This document shows positions 39,550-47,576 of a stretch of 64,000 nucleotides of DNA, piece after piece. Position 1 is the stretch's first letter; every line of letters begins with the position of its first letter. This stretch comes from Gammaproteobacteria bacterium (GTDB lineage: Bacteria; Pseudomonadota; Gammaproteobacteria; Chromatiales; Chromatiaceae). The notes below the pieces were generated by a model, which was not told where the DNA came from, did no database searches, and saw nothing but the letters and a program-made list of their open reading frames with translations. The stretch covers positions 28,482 through 92,481 of the forward strand of contig JAGRGY010000013.1 in the NCBI GenBank assembly GCA_020445255.1, given 5' to 3'. Position numbers and translations under genes: made by a program.

Positions 39550-40422
39550 ATGAAGACGACTGTCATCGGGTTGGGCGCCATGGGTGCCGGCATGGCCGGC
39601 AACCTGTTCCGCGCGGGCCATCTCAAACACGCATGGAATCGATCCACGGAGCGTGCAACCGCTGCAGCAGCACTGCACGGATTCGCGCTCGCCGACACCC
39701 TGGAGCAGGCGGCCGCACAGGCCGACCTCGTCATCACCTCCGTATCGGCCGACGGCGACCTGGCCGAGATCTGCGATCGCCTGGCCAGGGTCATGACTGC
39801 CGGGAGCATCGTCCTCGACACGTCGACGGTCAGTATCGATACCGCGCGCCGCGTTGCAGAACGTCTCGAGGCGCACGGTCTGCACTTCCTGGACGCACCG
39901 GTTTCCGGGGGCAAGGAAGGCGCCGAAAAAGGCACCATGGTCATGATGGTTGGCGGTGATGTCGCCGTGCTCGAACAGATCATGCCGGTGCTGGAGTCGA
40001 TCAGCCGCAAGGTCGTGCACATGGGCCCCGTCGGCAGCGGGCAGGCTACCAAGGCGGTCAACCAAATCATGTGCGCCGGCATCAACCAGGCCGTGGCCGA
40101 GGCGCTCGCATTCGGCCAGCATCAGGGCCTGGACATGGACAAGGTGGTCGACGTGGTCAGCAGTGGCGCGGCAGGAAACTGGTTCGTCGAGCACCGTGGC
40201 CGCAGCATGACGCGCGGCTCGTTCGCACCCGGCTTCCGCGTTGCACTGCATCACAAGGACCTGACGATCTGCCAGGCGATGCTCGCCGCCGACGGCGTGC
40301 AGCTGCCGATGGTCGAGATGACGCTGGTTCACTACGAACGCCTGATGGCGGCAGGATACGGTGACGAGGACATCTCGGCCCTGTACCGGATCAAGCGCCC
40401 GCTGTTCGGCGAAGATGTCTGA
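39550..40422 (+). CDS. NAD(P)-dependent beta-hydroxyacid dehydrogenase family oxidoreductase
   Basis: 290 residues. The Rossmann loop GLGAMGAGMAGNL is at 7-19, the substrate loop DAPVSGGKEGAEKGTM near 117-132, and the catalytic lysine is in GQATKAVNQI. These are the signatures of the 3-hydroxyisobutyrate / tartronate-semialdehyde reductase group. The exact substrate is uncertain; no degradation pathway genes adjoin it, though a glycolate-type FAD oxidase is encoded at 26-27.5 kb. rep follows after 21 bases. Confidence 0.9.
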   Translation: MKTTVIGLGAMGAGMAGNLFRAGHLKHAWNRSTERATAAAALHGFALADTLEQAAAQADLVITSVSADGDLAEICDRLARVMTAGSIVLDTSTVSIDTARRVAERLEAHGLHFLDAPVSGGKEGAEKGTMVMMVGGDVAVLEQIMPVLESISRKVVHMGPVGSGQATKAVNQIMCAGINQAVAEALAFGQHQGLDMDKVVDVVSSGAAGNWFVEHRGRSMTRGSFAPGFRVALHHKDLTICQAMLAADGVQLPMVEMTLVHYERLMAAGYGDEDISALYRIKRPLFGEDV

Positions 40423-40443
40423 CGATCCCGTCAGCACCCGGCG

Positions 40444-42450
40444 ATGGATGACCTGAACGCGCGCCAACGCGAGGCCGTGCGCCACCTCGACGGTCCGCTG
40501 CTGGTGCTGGCCGGCGCCGGCTCCGGCAAGACGCGCGTCATCACGGCAAAGATCGCGCGCCTGATCCGGGACGCCGGCATCGAGCCGCACCAGGTCACCG
40601 CGGTGACCTTCACCAACAAGGCGGCGCGCGAAATGAAGTCGCGCGTCGCGAGGCTGCTCGGCGGCGACGGCGGTCGCGGACCCACCATCTCCACCTTTCA
40701 CACCCTCGGCCTCAACCTGTTACGGCGCGAGCTCGCCGCCGCGGGCCTGCGCGGCGGCTTCAGCATCTTCGACGAGCAGGATGTCGAACAACTGCTGCGC
40801 GAACTGGCCAAGAAGAACGAGGCGGACAGGGACACGCTGCAGCGCGCCCGGTCGCAGATCTCGCGCTGGAAGAACGATCTGGTCGATCCCGAGGACGCGA
40901 TGCGTTCCGCAGAAGACGATTTCGAGGCCTTTTACGCCGCGCTGTACGGCGCCTACCAGCGCGCGCTGCGCGCGTACAATGCGGTCGACTTCGACGACCT
41001 GATCCTGCTACCGGTCACACTGTTGCGCGACGACCGTGAGTTGCGCGAGCGCTGGCAGAACCGGATCCGCTACCTGCTGGTGGATGAGTACCAGGATACC
41101 AACGGCGCACAGTACGAGATGGTGCGTCTGCTGGTCGGTGTGCGCGGCGCGCTGACCGTGGTCGGTGACGACGATCAGTCGATCTATGCCTGGCGCGGCG
41201 CACGGCCGGAAAATCTGGTCCGCCTGCGTGAGGACTTCCCACGCCTCAAGGTGATCAAGCTGGAGCAGAACTACCGCTCGACGTCGCGCATACTGCGCGC
41301 CGCGAACCAGCTCATCGCAAACAACGAGCACGTGTTCGACAAGCGCCTGTGGAGCGAGCTGGGCCCGGGCGAGATGCTGCGCGTTGTCACCTGTCGCGAC
41401 GAGGACGACGAGGCCGAACGCGTGGTCAGCGAGATCGTACAGCAGCGGTTTCTGCACAACACCCCCTATGGACACTTCGCGATCCTGTATCGCGGTAATC
41501 ACCAGGCCAGGGCGTTCGAGCAGGCGCTGCGCACCCAGGGTCTGCCGTATTTCCTCAGCGGCGGCACCTCGTTCTTCGCGCGCGGCGAGATCAAGGACCT
41601 GATGGCCTACCTGCGCCTGATCGCCAATCCCGACGACGACAGCGCCTTCCTGCGCATCGTCAATACACCACGCCGCGAGATCGGCACGTCGACGCTGGAG
41701 ACGCTGGCCGCCCATGCCGCGCTGCGCCGGTGCCCGTTGTTGCCGGCGATCGACGAACTGGCGCTGGCCGAACGCCTCAAGCCGGGACCGCTGGCAAGGC
41801 TGCGTGAATTTGCCGCCTGGGTCGGCGACCTTGCACGACGCAGCGAATCGGCACCCGCCGCCGACCTGTTGCGCCAGTTGCTGAACGACGTCGACTACCG
41901 CGACTGGCTGGCGCAGACCAGCGGCAGCGACAAGACCGCCGAACGGCGCTGGCAGAACGTCGAGGAGTTGCTCACCTGGCTGGACAAGCTGCAGCAGGAT
42001 GAGCGGCGTGGCGACGGCCTCGGCGCAGCGGTCGCCCACCTGTCGCTGATGGACATCCTCGAACGCCAGGACGAGGAGTCCGGCGACGACCGCATCGCCC
42101 TGATGACGCTGCACGCGGCCAAGGGCCTGGAGTTCCCGCACGTGTTCCTGGTCGGCATGGAGGAGGATCTGCTGCCACACCGCAGCAGCATCGAGGAGGA
42201 CAACATCGCCGAGGAGCGACGCTTGGCCTACGTCGGCCTCACGCGCGCGCAACGGACCCTGGTCATGACCTGCGCCGAACACCGGCGGCGCGGCGGTGAG
42301 CGGGTGCGCTGCGAACCGAGCCGCTTCCTCGCCGAGCTGCCCAGCGACGACCTGCGCCGGGAGGGACGCGGTACCCAGCTGTCGGTGGAGGAGAAGCAGG
42401 CGCGCGGCCGCGCCAGCCTGGCGGGGCTGAAGGCGATGCTGCGAGAATGA
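40444..42450 (+). CDS. rep: ATP-dependent DNA helicase Rep (UvrD/Rep superfamily 1)
   Basis: 668 residues, the usual size for Rep. It is a 3'-5' helicase that helps forks pass obstacles. Motifs run in order: Q-like LNARQREAVRHLDGPLLV, Walker A AGAGSGKTRVI, TNKAAREM, DEYQDTN, GDDDQSIYAWRGA, QNYRST, TLHAAKGLEFPHVFL and EERRLAYVGLTRA. The match near the start and length favour Rep over UvrD, which is about 720 residues. It follows the dehydrogenase gene closely. Confidence 0.94.
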   Translation: MDDLNARQREAVRHLDGPLLVLAGAGSGKTRVITAKIARLIRDAGIEPHQVTAVTFTNKAAREMKSRVARLLGGDGGRGPTISTFHTLGLNLLRRELAAAGLRGGFSIFDEQDVEQLLRELAKKNEADRDTLQRARSQISRWKNDLVDPEDAMRSAEDDFEAFYAALYGAYQRALRAYNAVDFDDLILLPVTLLRDDRELRERWQNRIRYLLVDEYQDTNGAQYEMVRLLVGVRGALTVVGDDDQSIYAWRGARPENLVRLREDFPRLKVIKLEQNYRSTSRILRAANQLIANNEHVFDKRLWSELGPGEMLRVVTCRDEDDEAERVVSEIVQQRFLHNTPYGHFAILYRGNHQARAFEQALRTQGLPYFLSGGTSFFARGEIKDLMAYLRLIANPDDDSAFLRIVNTPRREIGTSTLETLAAHAALRRCPLLPAIDELALAERLKPGPLARLREFAAWVGDLARRSESAPAADLLRQLLNDVDYRDWLAQTSGSDKTAERRWQNVEELLTWLDKLQQDERRGDGLGAAVAHLSLMDILERQDEESGDDRIALMTLHAAKGLEFPHVFLVGMEEDLLPHRSSIEEDNIAEERRLAYVGLTRAQRTLVMTCAEHRRRGGERVRCEPSRFLAELPSDDLRREGRGTQLSVEEKQARGRASLAGLKAMLRE

Positions 42451-42476
42451 CGGGGTGCGATGCAACCGTCCGGCAA

Positions 42477-42501
42477 GAAAAAGCCCGGCAACGCCGGGCT
42501 T
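42477..42501 (-). terminator. Strong intrinsic terminator of the cytochrome gene
   Basis: Minus strand: AAGCCCGGC, loop GTT, GCCGGGCTT, running into TTTTTCTTG. A 9-bp GC-rich stem with a T-run, 30 bases past the cytochrome stop. It may also stop rep transcripts from the other side to some degree, although the T-run favours the minus strand. Confidence 0.88.
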
Positions 42502-42531
42502 GCTGGAATCCGGCCGCGTGGATCGTCGCGG

Positions 42532-43422
42532 CTACTGCCCCTGACTGACGATGTAGGCCACAGCCGCCTCGATGTCGCCGTCGGCCAGGTCCATGCGCCC
42601 GCCCTTGGGCGGCATCGCGTTCTTGCCGTTCAACGCACTGTGCACCAGCGTTTCCATTCCCTGGGCGATGCGCGGCCCCCACGCGGCCTTGTCGCCCAGC
42701 TTCGGCGCACCGGCCGCGCCGGTCGTGTGACAGACGAAACAGGCCGCGTCGTATACCGATTTGCCATGCGCGACGTCGGGGCCGGCGCTCGCGGTGGAAG
42801 ACGCTTCCGGTGCCGCGGCGCCCGGCATCACGGCGGCCGCGACCTGCTTGGCCGCGCTGACGGCGTTGTCCGCCATCTGTTTGACCGCCTCGACCGGGCC
42901 GGCCGGTTCGGCTGCGGCTGCGGCCGCAGGCGCGGCCGATGCCGCGGCGGCAACGTCCACACCGCTCTTGTCGAGCATGTGTTCGATCGCGGCCTTGATC
43001 TCGCCGTCACTGACCATGGCCCCACCCTTTGGCGGCATGCCGCCCTTGCCGGCGATCGCACTCGCGGTCAGTCCGTCGATGCCACCGGCAGCGGCCAGGC
43101 GCTGCTGCCAGGCGGCACCGTCGCCGATCTTCGGCGCGCCCAGAACACCCGCGCCGTGGCAGGCATTGCACGCCGAGGCAACGATTTCCGCGCCACTCTT
43201 CGGCGCGGCCGGAGCGGCATTGGCGACGGCGACATTGACCGAGCCGACCGGCTTGATGCGTTCGGCCACGATGGCGCGCAGGCGGGGATCCGGGCCGCGT
43301 GCCTCCTCGACCGAACCGGTAATGAGGTGAGCCAGGATGAAAATGATGACGGTAAAGGCCACGAGGGAGCCGAGAATCATCAGGAACATGCGCAGAAAGG
43401 CACTGTCGTTATGTGCAGACAC
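42532..43422 (-). CDS. Membrane-anchored di-haem cytochrome c (c5-like)
   Basis: 296 residues. One N-terminal membrane anchor (about 12-34) is followed by two similar class I cytochrome domains with haem sites CNACH (85-89) and CFVCH (228-232). The sixth ligands are likely M129 and M270 in GGMPPKGG and NAMPPKGG. A 60-residue linker rich in Ala/Pro (about 155-215) joins the two. It should carry electrons in the periplasm towards a terminal oxidase or reductase. The ccm system that would attach the haems is encoded about 1 kb away. Confidence 0.93.
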   Translation of the reverse strand: MSAHNDSAFLRMFLMILGSLVAFTVIIFILAHLITGSVEEARGPDPRLRAIVAERIKPVGSVNVAVANAAPAAPKSGAEIVASACNACHGAGVLGAPKIGDGAAWQQRLAAAGGIDGLTASAIAGKGGMPPKGGAMVSDGEIKAAIEHMLDKSGVDVAAAASAAPAAAAAAEPAGPVEAVKQMADNAVSAAKQVAAAVMPGAAAPEASSTASAGPDVAHGKSVYDAACFVCHTTGAAGAPKLGDKAAWGPRIAQGMETLVHSALNGKNAMPPKGGRMDLADGDIEAAVAYIVSQGQ

Positions 43423-43771
43423 GGTCGTCGCTCCTAGGATTTACAACGTACGGGCGGGCGTGGCCCAAAAAATGCGGGCTGCAGTATAGCGGTTCGGCCC
43501 GGTCGGCGGTACTCCGGGGCCAGGCCGGTGGCCGGTTTCCCGAACAACGTGCCGCTCGGCACCGCCCCAAACACTTACGCCGAGGCACGCGATTGAGGGC
43601 CGGCCGGCGTTACCACGAACGGGCGAAAGACGGCTGCACGCCATGGAGGCGGCGGACGAAAGGAATGCCACTGGCGTCCGCTCTGAATCGAGCGGCCATC
43701 AGCACGGGATCGCGCATCGCTTTGGCGCGCGGGTGGCGTTTCAGGTGTCGCGATTTGTGTGGAACACGACG
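43423..43771. other. Gap between cytochrome and Crp/Fnr genes; possible -10 box only
   Basis: 349 bases with no credible gene. On the minus strand TATACT at 43488-43483, about 60 bases before the cytochrome ATG, is a good -10 hexamer, but no -35 match is seen at 16-18 bases, so the promoter may need an activator. No clear TTGAT-N4-ATCAA (Fnr) site is present. Confidence 0.35.
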
Positions 43772-44551
43772 CTAACGTACGAAACTGCGCCGGTATTCGC
43801 CGAGTTCGACCAGTCCCTCCAGGTCCCTGACCTCGATCTTCTGACGTTCCCAGACGACCAAGCCGTGCTCGCGCAGCTTGCGCAGGACCCGGTTGGTGTG
43901 CACCGGCGTCAGGCCGGTCAACTCACCGAGCATCTCCTGGGTCATCGGGAACGGCATCACGCGTCCGTTCTCCGAGATTGCAGCCAGGGGCTCGAGCCGG
44001 TGGTAGAGATCGGCAAGGGCGTGGGCGATACGCTGTTCGGCCGACTTGCGCCCCAGTCCCAGCACGTTCGATTCGCACGACGACAGGTAGCGCGAGTGGA
44101 TCGCCGTGATCTGGCGCGCGATGTCCGGCTGGGCGTCGATCATCGTGTGGAGGTCGTCCTGACGGAATCCACACACCACGACATCGGTGATCGCCAGGGC
44201 ACCGTGGCTGTAGGTGGAATCTCCGGTCGGTGCGTAACCGACGAAATCGCCCGGCAGCGCAACGCGCAGGCCCTGGCGACTGCCGTCCGAATGGGTACGA
44301 AACAGCAGCAGCCAACCGGAGAACAGCGTGTAGGCCATCAGCGCCGGCGCGTCCTCCACGTAGAGCGTGTGGCGGGCACGCAGCTCGTACTGGGCGGTAC
44401 GGCGCGACTGCGCATCGTGCAGATAGTCTTCCGCGACGACCTGAAATAGCGCCCGCTGCCGAATCGGGCAGTCGACACATCGCATCTGCTGCTGGCGTAC
44501 TTCTGTCACTTTATGCCGCTGCACCTCTGACCGCCGGTAGTGTGTCCGCAT
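43772..44551 (-). CDS. Crp/Fnr family transcriptional regulator
   Basis: 259 residues. A cyclic-nucleotide-binding-type sensor domain (about 35-150) and a C-terminal helix-turn-helix (TQEMLGELTGLTPVHTNRVLRKL) are present. The N-terminus has C25-V-D-C28, and C127 lies at a place comparable to C122 of E. coli FNR, but the residue where FNR has C29 is alanine (A34), so a normal 4Fe-4S site is not complete. A shorter start at M23 is possible. It is divergent from ccmABCDEFGHI with 118 bases between, so control of cytochrome c maturation is a reasonable guess. The gap has a direct repeat of TTAAG. Confidence 0.88.
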   Translation of the reverse strand: MRTHYRRSEVQRHKVTEVRQQQMRCVDCPIRQRALFQVVAEDYLHDAQSRRTAQYELRARHTLYVEDAPALMAYTLFSGWLLLFRTHSDGSRQGLRVALPGDFVGYAPTGDSTYSHGALAITDVVVCGFRQDDLHTMIDAQPDIARQITAIHSRYLSSCESNVLGLGRKSAEQRIAHALADLYHRLEPLAAISENGRVMPFPMTQEMLGELTGLTPVHTNRVLRKLREHGLVVWERQKIEVRDLEGLVELGEYRRSFVR

Positions 44552-44669
44552 GTTAAGTAATAGTTAAGGATAAGCCACATTTGGTGCGCTTGGCATCACC
44601 CCGCCCCAGGGGACGCAGCATCGACGTCATCGTGTAGACTGGCGCATTCCCGTTACCGTCACCCACCCG

Positions 44670-45320
44670 ATGAGCACTGGCACCGCCGCGCCCGCACTCC
44701 AGATCGATACCCTCAGCTGCGCGCGTGGCGACCGCGTGCTGTTCCGCGACCTGAGTTTCGCGATCGCGGGCGGTGAGCTGCTGCACCTCAAGGGGCGGAA
44801 CGGCAGCGGCAAGACGACGCTGCTGCGTGCCCTGGCCGGGCTGTTGCTGCCGGAGAGCGGCGAGATCCGCTGGCAGGGCGAGAACATCCGCGCTCTGCGT
44901 GAGGAGTATGCCCGCCACCTGCTGTACCTCGGCCACCTCAACGGCATCAAGGGAGACCTGACCGCGGTCGAGAACCTGCGCATCGCGGCGGTTTTGGACG
45001 GCTTCGAGCTCGACGAGACGCGGGCATGGGCGGTGCTCGACGAGATCGGCCTGCGCGGCCACGAAGACCTGCCTACGAAGCATCTGTCGCAGGGCCAGAA
45101 ACGCCGAGTGGCGCTGGCGCGCCTGCTCGCCAACCGCGCCAGCATCTGGATCCTCGACGAACCGTTTACCGCGCTCGATGTGGCGGCCGTGCAGCTGCTG
45201 CAGGACGTCATTCACCGCCACGTCGCCGACGGCGGCATGGCAATCGTCACGACCCACCAGGAGGTCGCGATGATCGGGGCGCATACGCGCACGATCGAGC
45301 TGGGGCGGCGCCATGTTTAA
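44670..45320 (+). CDS. ccmA: Haem exporter ATPase CcmA
   Basis: 216 residues. It is the ABC ATPase of the CcmABCD complex that releases holo-CcmE. Walker A GRNGSGKTTLL (about 43-53), ABC signature LSQGQKRRVALARL, Walker B IWILDEPFTALD and the H-loop TTHQE are all present. It is the first gene of ccmABCDEFGHI; ccmB starts within its last 8 bases. Confidence 0.97.
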   Translation: MSTGTAAPALQIDTLSCARGDRVLFRDLSFAIAGGELLHLKGRNGSGKTTLLRALAGLLLPESGEIRWQGENIRALREEYARHLLYLGHLNGIKGDLTAVENLRIAAVLDGFELDETRAWAVLDEIGLRGHEDLPTKHLSQGQKRRVALARLLANRASIWILDEPFTALDVAAVQLLQDVIHRHVADGGMAIVTTHQEVAMIGAHTRTIELGRRHV

Positions 45321-45981
45321 ACCGCTGTTCTGGGTGATCCGGCGCGACCTGACGATCGCGATGCGGCGGCGTTCGGACGTTTTCACGACGCTGATCTTCT
45401 TCGTCATCGTCGTCAGCCTGTTCCCACTCGGCATTGGTCCCGAGCCCAACACGCTGCGTCAGATCGCCCCCGGCATCGTCTGGGTCGGCGCGTTGCTGGC
45501 GTCGATGCTCGCGCTCGAGCAGATCTTCTCCGCCGACCACCGCGACGGTACGCTGGAACAGATGCTGCTGACGCCGCAGCCGGTATCGGTGCTGGTGGTC
45601 GGCAAGGTACTGGCGCACTGGCTGGTCAGTGGTGTGCCGCTGGTCGTCATGGCGCCGATCCTCGGCCTGCAGTACGACCTGTCGGTCGACGTGCAGCTGA
45701 TCCTGGTGGCCTCGCTGTTGCTCGGCACGCCGGCACTGAGCCTGATCGGCGCGATCGGCGCGGCGCTGACGCTGGGGTTGCGATCCGGTGGCGTCCTGCT
45801 GGCCCTTTTGGTGCTGCCATTGTATATACCCGTGCTGATCTTCGGCGCCGGGGCCGTCGAGGCGACCGCGTCCGGTCTCGGCGGACAGGCCCACCTGTCG
45901 ATGCTCGCTGCGATCCTGGTCGGCAGCATGGTGCTGGCGCCGCTCGCCACCGCAGCGGCACTGCGGGTCGCCGAAGACTGA
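45313..45981 (+). CDS. ccmB: Haem exporter membrane protein CcmB
   Basis: 222 residues with six membrane segments, the standard size. It is the permease-like partner of CcmA. The segment FFVIVVSLFPLGIGPEP and the later ADHRDGTLEQMLLTPQP are typical. It overlaps ccmA by 8 bases, but 209 bases with a strong hairpin separate it from ccmC. Confidence 0.96.
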   Translation: MFKPLFWVIRRDLTIAMRRRSDVFTTLIFFVIVVSLFPLGIGPEPNTLRQIAPGIVWVGALLASMLALEQIFSADHRDGTLEQMLLTPQPVSVLVVGKVLAHWLVSGVPLVVMAPILGLQYDLSVDVQLILVASLLLGTPALSLIGAIGAALTLGLRSGGVLLALLVLPLYIPVLIFGAGAVEATASGLGGQAHLSMLAAILVGSMVLAPLATAAALRVAED

Positions 45982-45997
45982 ATTTCGGGCGCGTGGG

Positions 45998-46021
45998 AAA
46001 ACACGGAAACTTCCGTGTTTT
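45998..46021 (+). terminator. Terminator-like hairpin between ccmB and ccmC
   Basis: AAAACACGGAA, loop AC, TTCCGTGTTTT: a perfect 11-bp stem ending in four T, starting 17 bases after the ccmB stop. It is an unusual break in an otherwise closely packed operon. It could attenuate ccmC-I transcription or protect the ccmAB mRNA end. A second small hairpin (CCCGC...GCGGG, 46100-46116) lies further on. Confidence 0.55.
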
Positions 46022-46190
46022 GCGTCTGTCTTGGTATATCGGTAACCTCAGCCGCCCGTCGCAAAAATCCGCCCCAGGTCAAGGAAATGGGGACGCAGGC
46101 CCGCAAAATGAGCGGGTTGAGAATACAAAACGGGCCCGGTGATTTCGGTCACGGCGCCGGACGACAAAAATAGACAGACTCCGAGGCACG

Positions 46191-46940
46191 ATGTCTTCCA
46201 GACTTATCAACTGGTTCAAGTTCTCATCACCGGCCAGTTTCTACCCCTTGGCCCGCAAGATATCTGTCGTTTCGACGGTGATTGCAGTGGTGCTGATCGT
46301 GATCGGCCTGTACATGAGCTTCTTCGTCGCGCCGACCGACTACAAGCAGGGCGAGGGCTACCGCATCATCTTCGTCCACGTGCCGGCGTCCTGGATGTCG
46401 ATGTTCATCTACGTGGTCATGGCCGGCTGGGCGGCGCTCGGGCTGGTGTTCAACACCCGCCTGTCGGCGATGATGGCGCAGGCCCTGGCGCCGACCGGCG
46501 CGATGTTCGCGTTCATCTCGCTGTGGACCGGGTCTTTCTGGGGCAAACCGATGTGGGGCACCTGGTGGGTGTGGGACGCGCGCATCACGTCCGAGCTGAT
46601 CCTGCTGTTCCTGTACCTCGGTTACATGGCGTTGCGCGCGGCGATCGACGACCCGCGCCGTGGCGACCGCGCCAGCGGGATCCTGCTGCTGGTAGGCGTC
46701 GTCAACGTGCCGATCATTTACTACTCGGTGAAGTGGTGGAACACCCTGCACCAGGGTTCGACGATCAAGATGAACAACCAGACCACGATGGACGAGACCA
46801 TGCTGATCACGATGCTGATCATGACGCTGGGTTTCTGGGCCTACGCGATCGCTGTCGCGATGGCGCGCGTGCGCACGGTGATCCTGGAGCGTGAGCGTTC
46901 GTCCACCTGGGTACGCGGACTGACCGCGGCGGAGATCTGA
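46191..46940 (+). CDS. ccmC: Haem-handling membrane protein CcmC
   Basis: 249 residues with six membrane segments. CcmC loads haem on CcmE. The tryptophan-rich WGTWWVWDAR motif and the flanking histidines (IFVHVPASW and NTLHQGST) that hold haem are present. ccmD begins one base after its stop. Confidence 0.97.
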   Translation: MSSRLINWFKFSSPASFYPLARKISVVSTVIAVVLIVIGLYMSFFVAPTDYKQGEGYRIIFVHVPASWMSMFIYVVMAGWAALGLVFNTRLSAMMAQALAPTGAMFAFISLWTGSFWGKPMWGTWWVWDARITSELILLFLYLGYMALRAAIDDPRRGDRASGILLLVGVVNVPIIYYSVKWWNTLHQGSTIKMNNQTTMDETMLITMLIMTLGFWAYAIAVAMARVRTVILERERSSTWVRGLTAAEI

Positions 46941-46941
46941 C

Positions 46942-47109
46942 ATGGCCGAATTCTTCCACATGGGCGGCTACGGGCTCTACGTCTGGGGCTCGTTCGGCGT
47001 CACGGCGCTGTGCATGATCGCCGAACCGCTGCTGTTGCGCGGCCGTTCGGCATCGATCCGGAAACGCATCGCGCGCATCGCACGTCTCGACCAGGAGGCA
47101 CAATCATGA
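46942..47109 (+). CDS. ccmD: Haem exporter small subunit CcmD
   Basis: 55 residues: MAEFFHMGGYGLYVWGSFG, one membrane helix, then a basic tail (RGRSASIRKRIARIARLD). CcmD is needed to release holo-CcmE from CcmABC. The YVW pattern at the membrane edge and the size fit the family. It starts one base after ccmC and its stop overlaps the ccmE start as ATGA. Confidence 0.94.
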   Translation: MAEFFHMGGYGLYVWGSFGVTALCMIAEPLLLRGRSASIRKRIARIARLDQEAQS

Positions 47110-47576
47110 AAGCCCGACACAAGCGCCTCGGTATCGTCGTCGTCGGCCTGGCCGCGCTGGCCGCCGTCGCAGCGCTGGTGCTGAACGCATTCGAAGGCAA
47201 CCTGTCGTACTTCTTCTCACCGACCGACGTCGCCGACGGCAAGGCCCCTTCCAATCACATATTCCGCCTCGGCGGGCTGGTGGAAAAGGGCAGCGTCACG
47301 CGCCGCGAAGGCGACCTCACCGTCAATTTCGTCGTCACCGACATGGCAAAGAGCATCCAGGTCGCCTACAGCGGCATCCTGCCGGACCTGTTCGCCGAAG
47401 GGCAGGGGGTGATCGCACAGGGAAAGATGGGGCCGGACAACGTGTTCATCGCCGAGGAGGTGCTGGCCAAGCATGACGAGAACTACATGCCGCCCGAGGT
47501 CGCCGAATCGCTGAAGAAGACCGGCAAGATGGGTGAGCCGCATCCCGGCAACCAGAATGGGGGCAAGCCGCTGTGA
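47106..47576 (+). CDS. ccmE: Haem chaperone CcmE
   Basis: 156 residues. After a membrane anchor (about 8-28) comes the OB-fold domain with FRLGGLVEKGSV and the haem-binding histidine H123 in LAKHDENYMPP. CcmE carries haem in the periplasm from CcmC to CcmF. ATG 47106 overlaps ccmD; the upstream open frame is not used. The stop overlaps the ccmF start as GTGA. Confidence 0.97.
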   Translation: MKARHKRLGIVVVGLAALAAVAALVLNAFEGNLSYFFSPTDVADGKAPSNHIFRLGGLVEKGSVTRREGDLTVNFVVTDMAKSIQVAYSGILPDLFAEGQGVIAQGKMGPDNVFIAEEVLAKHDENYMPPEVAESLKKTGKMGEPHPGNQNGGKPL

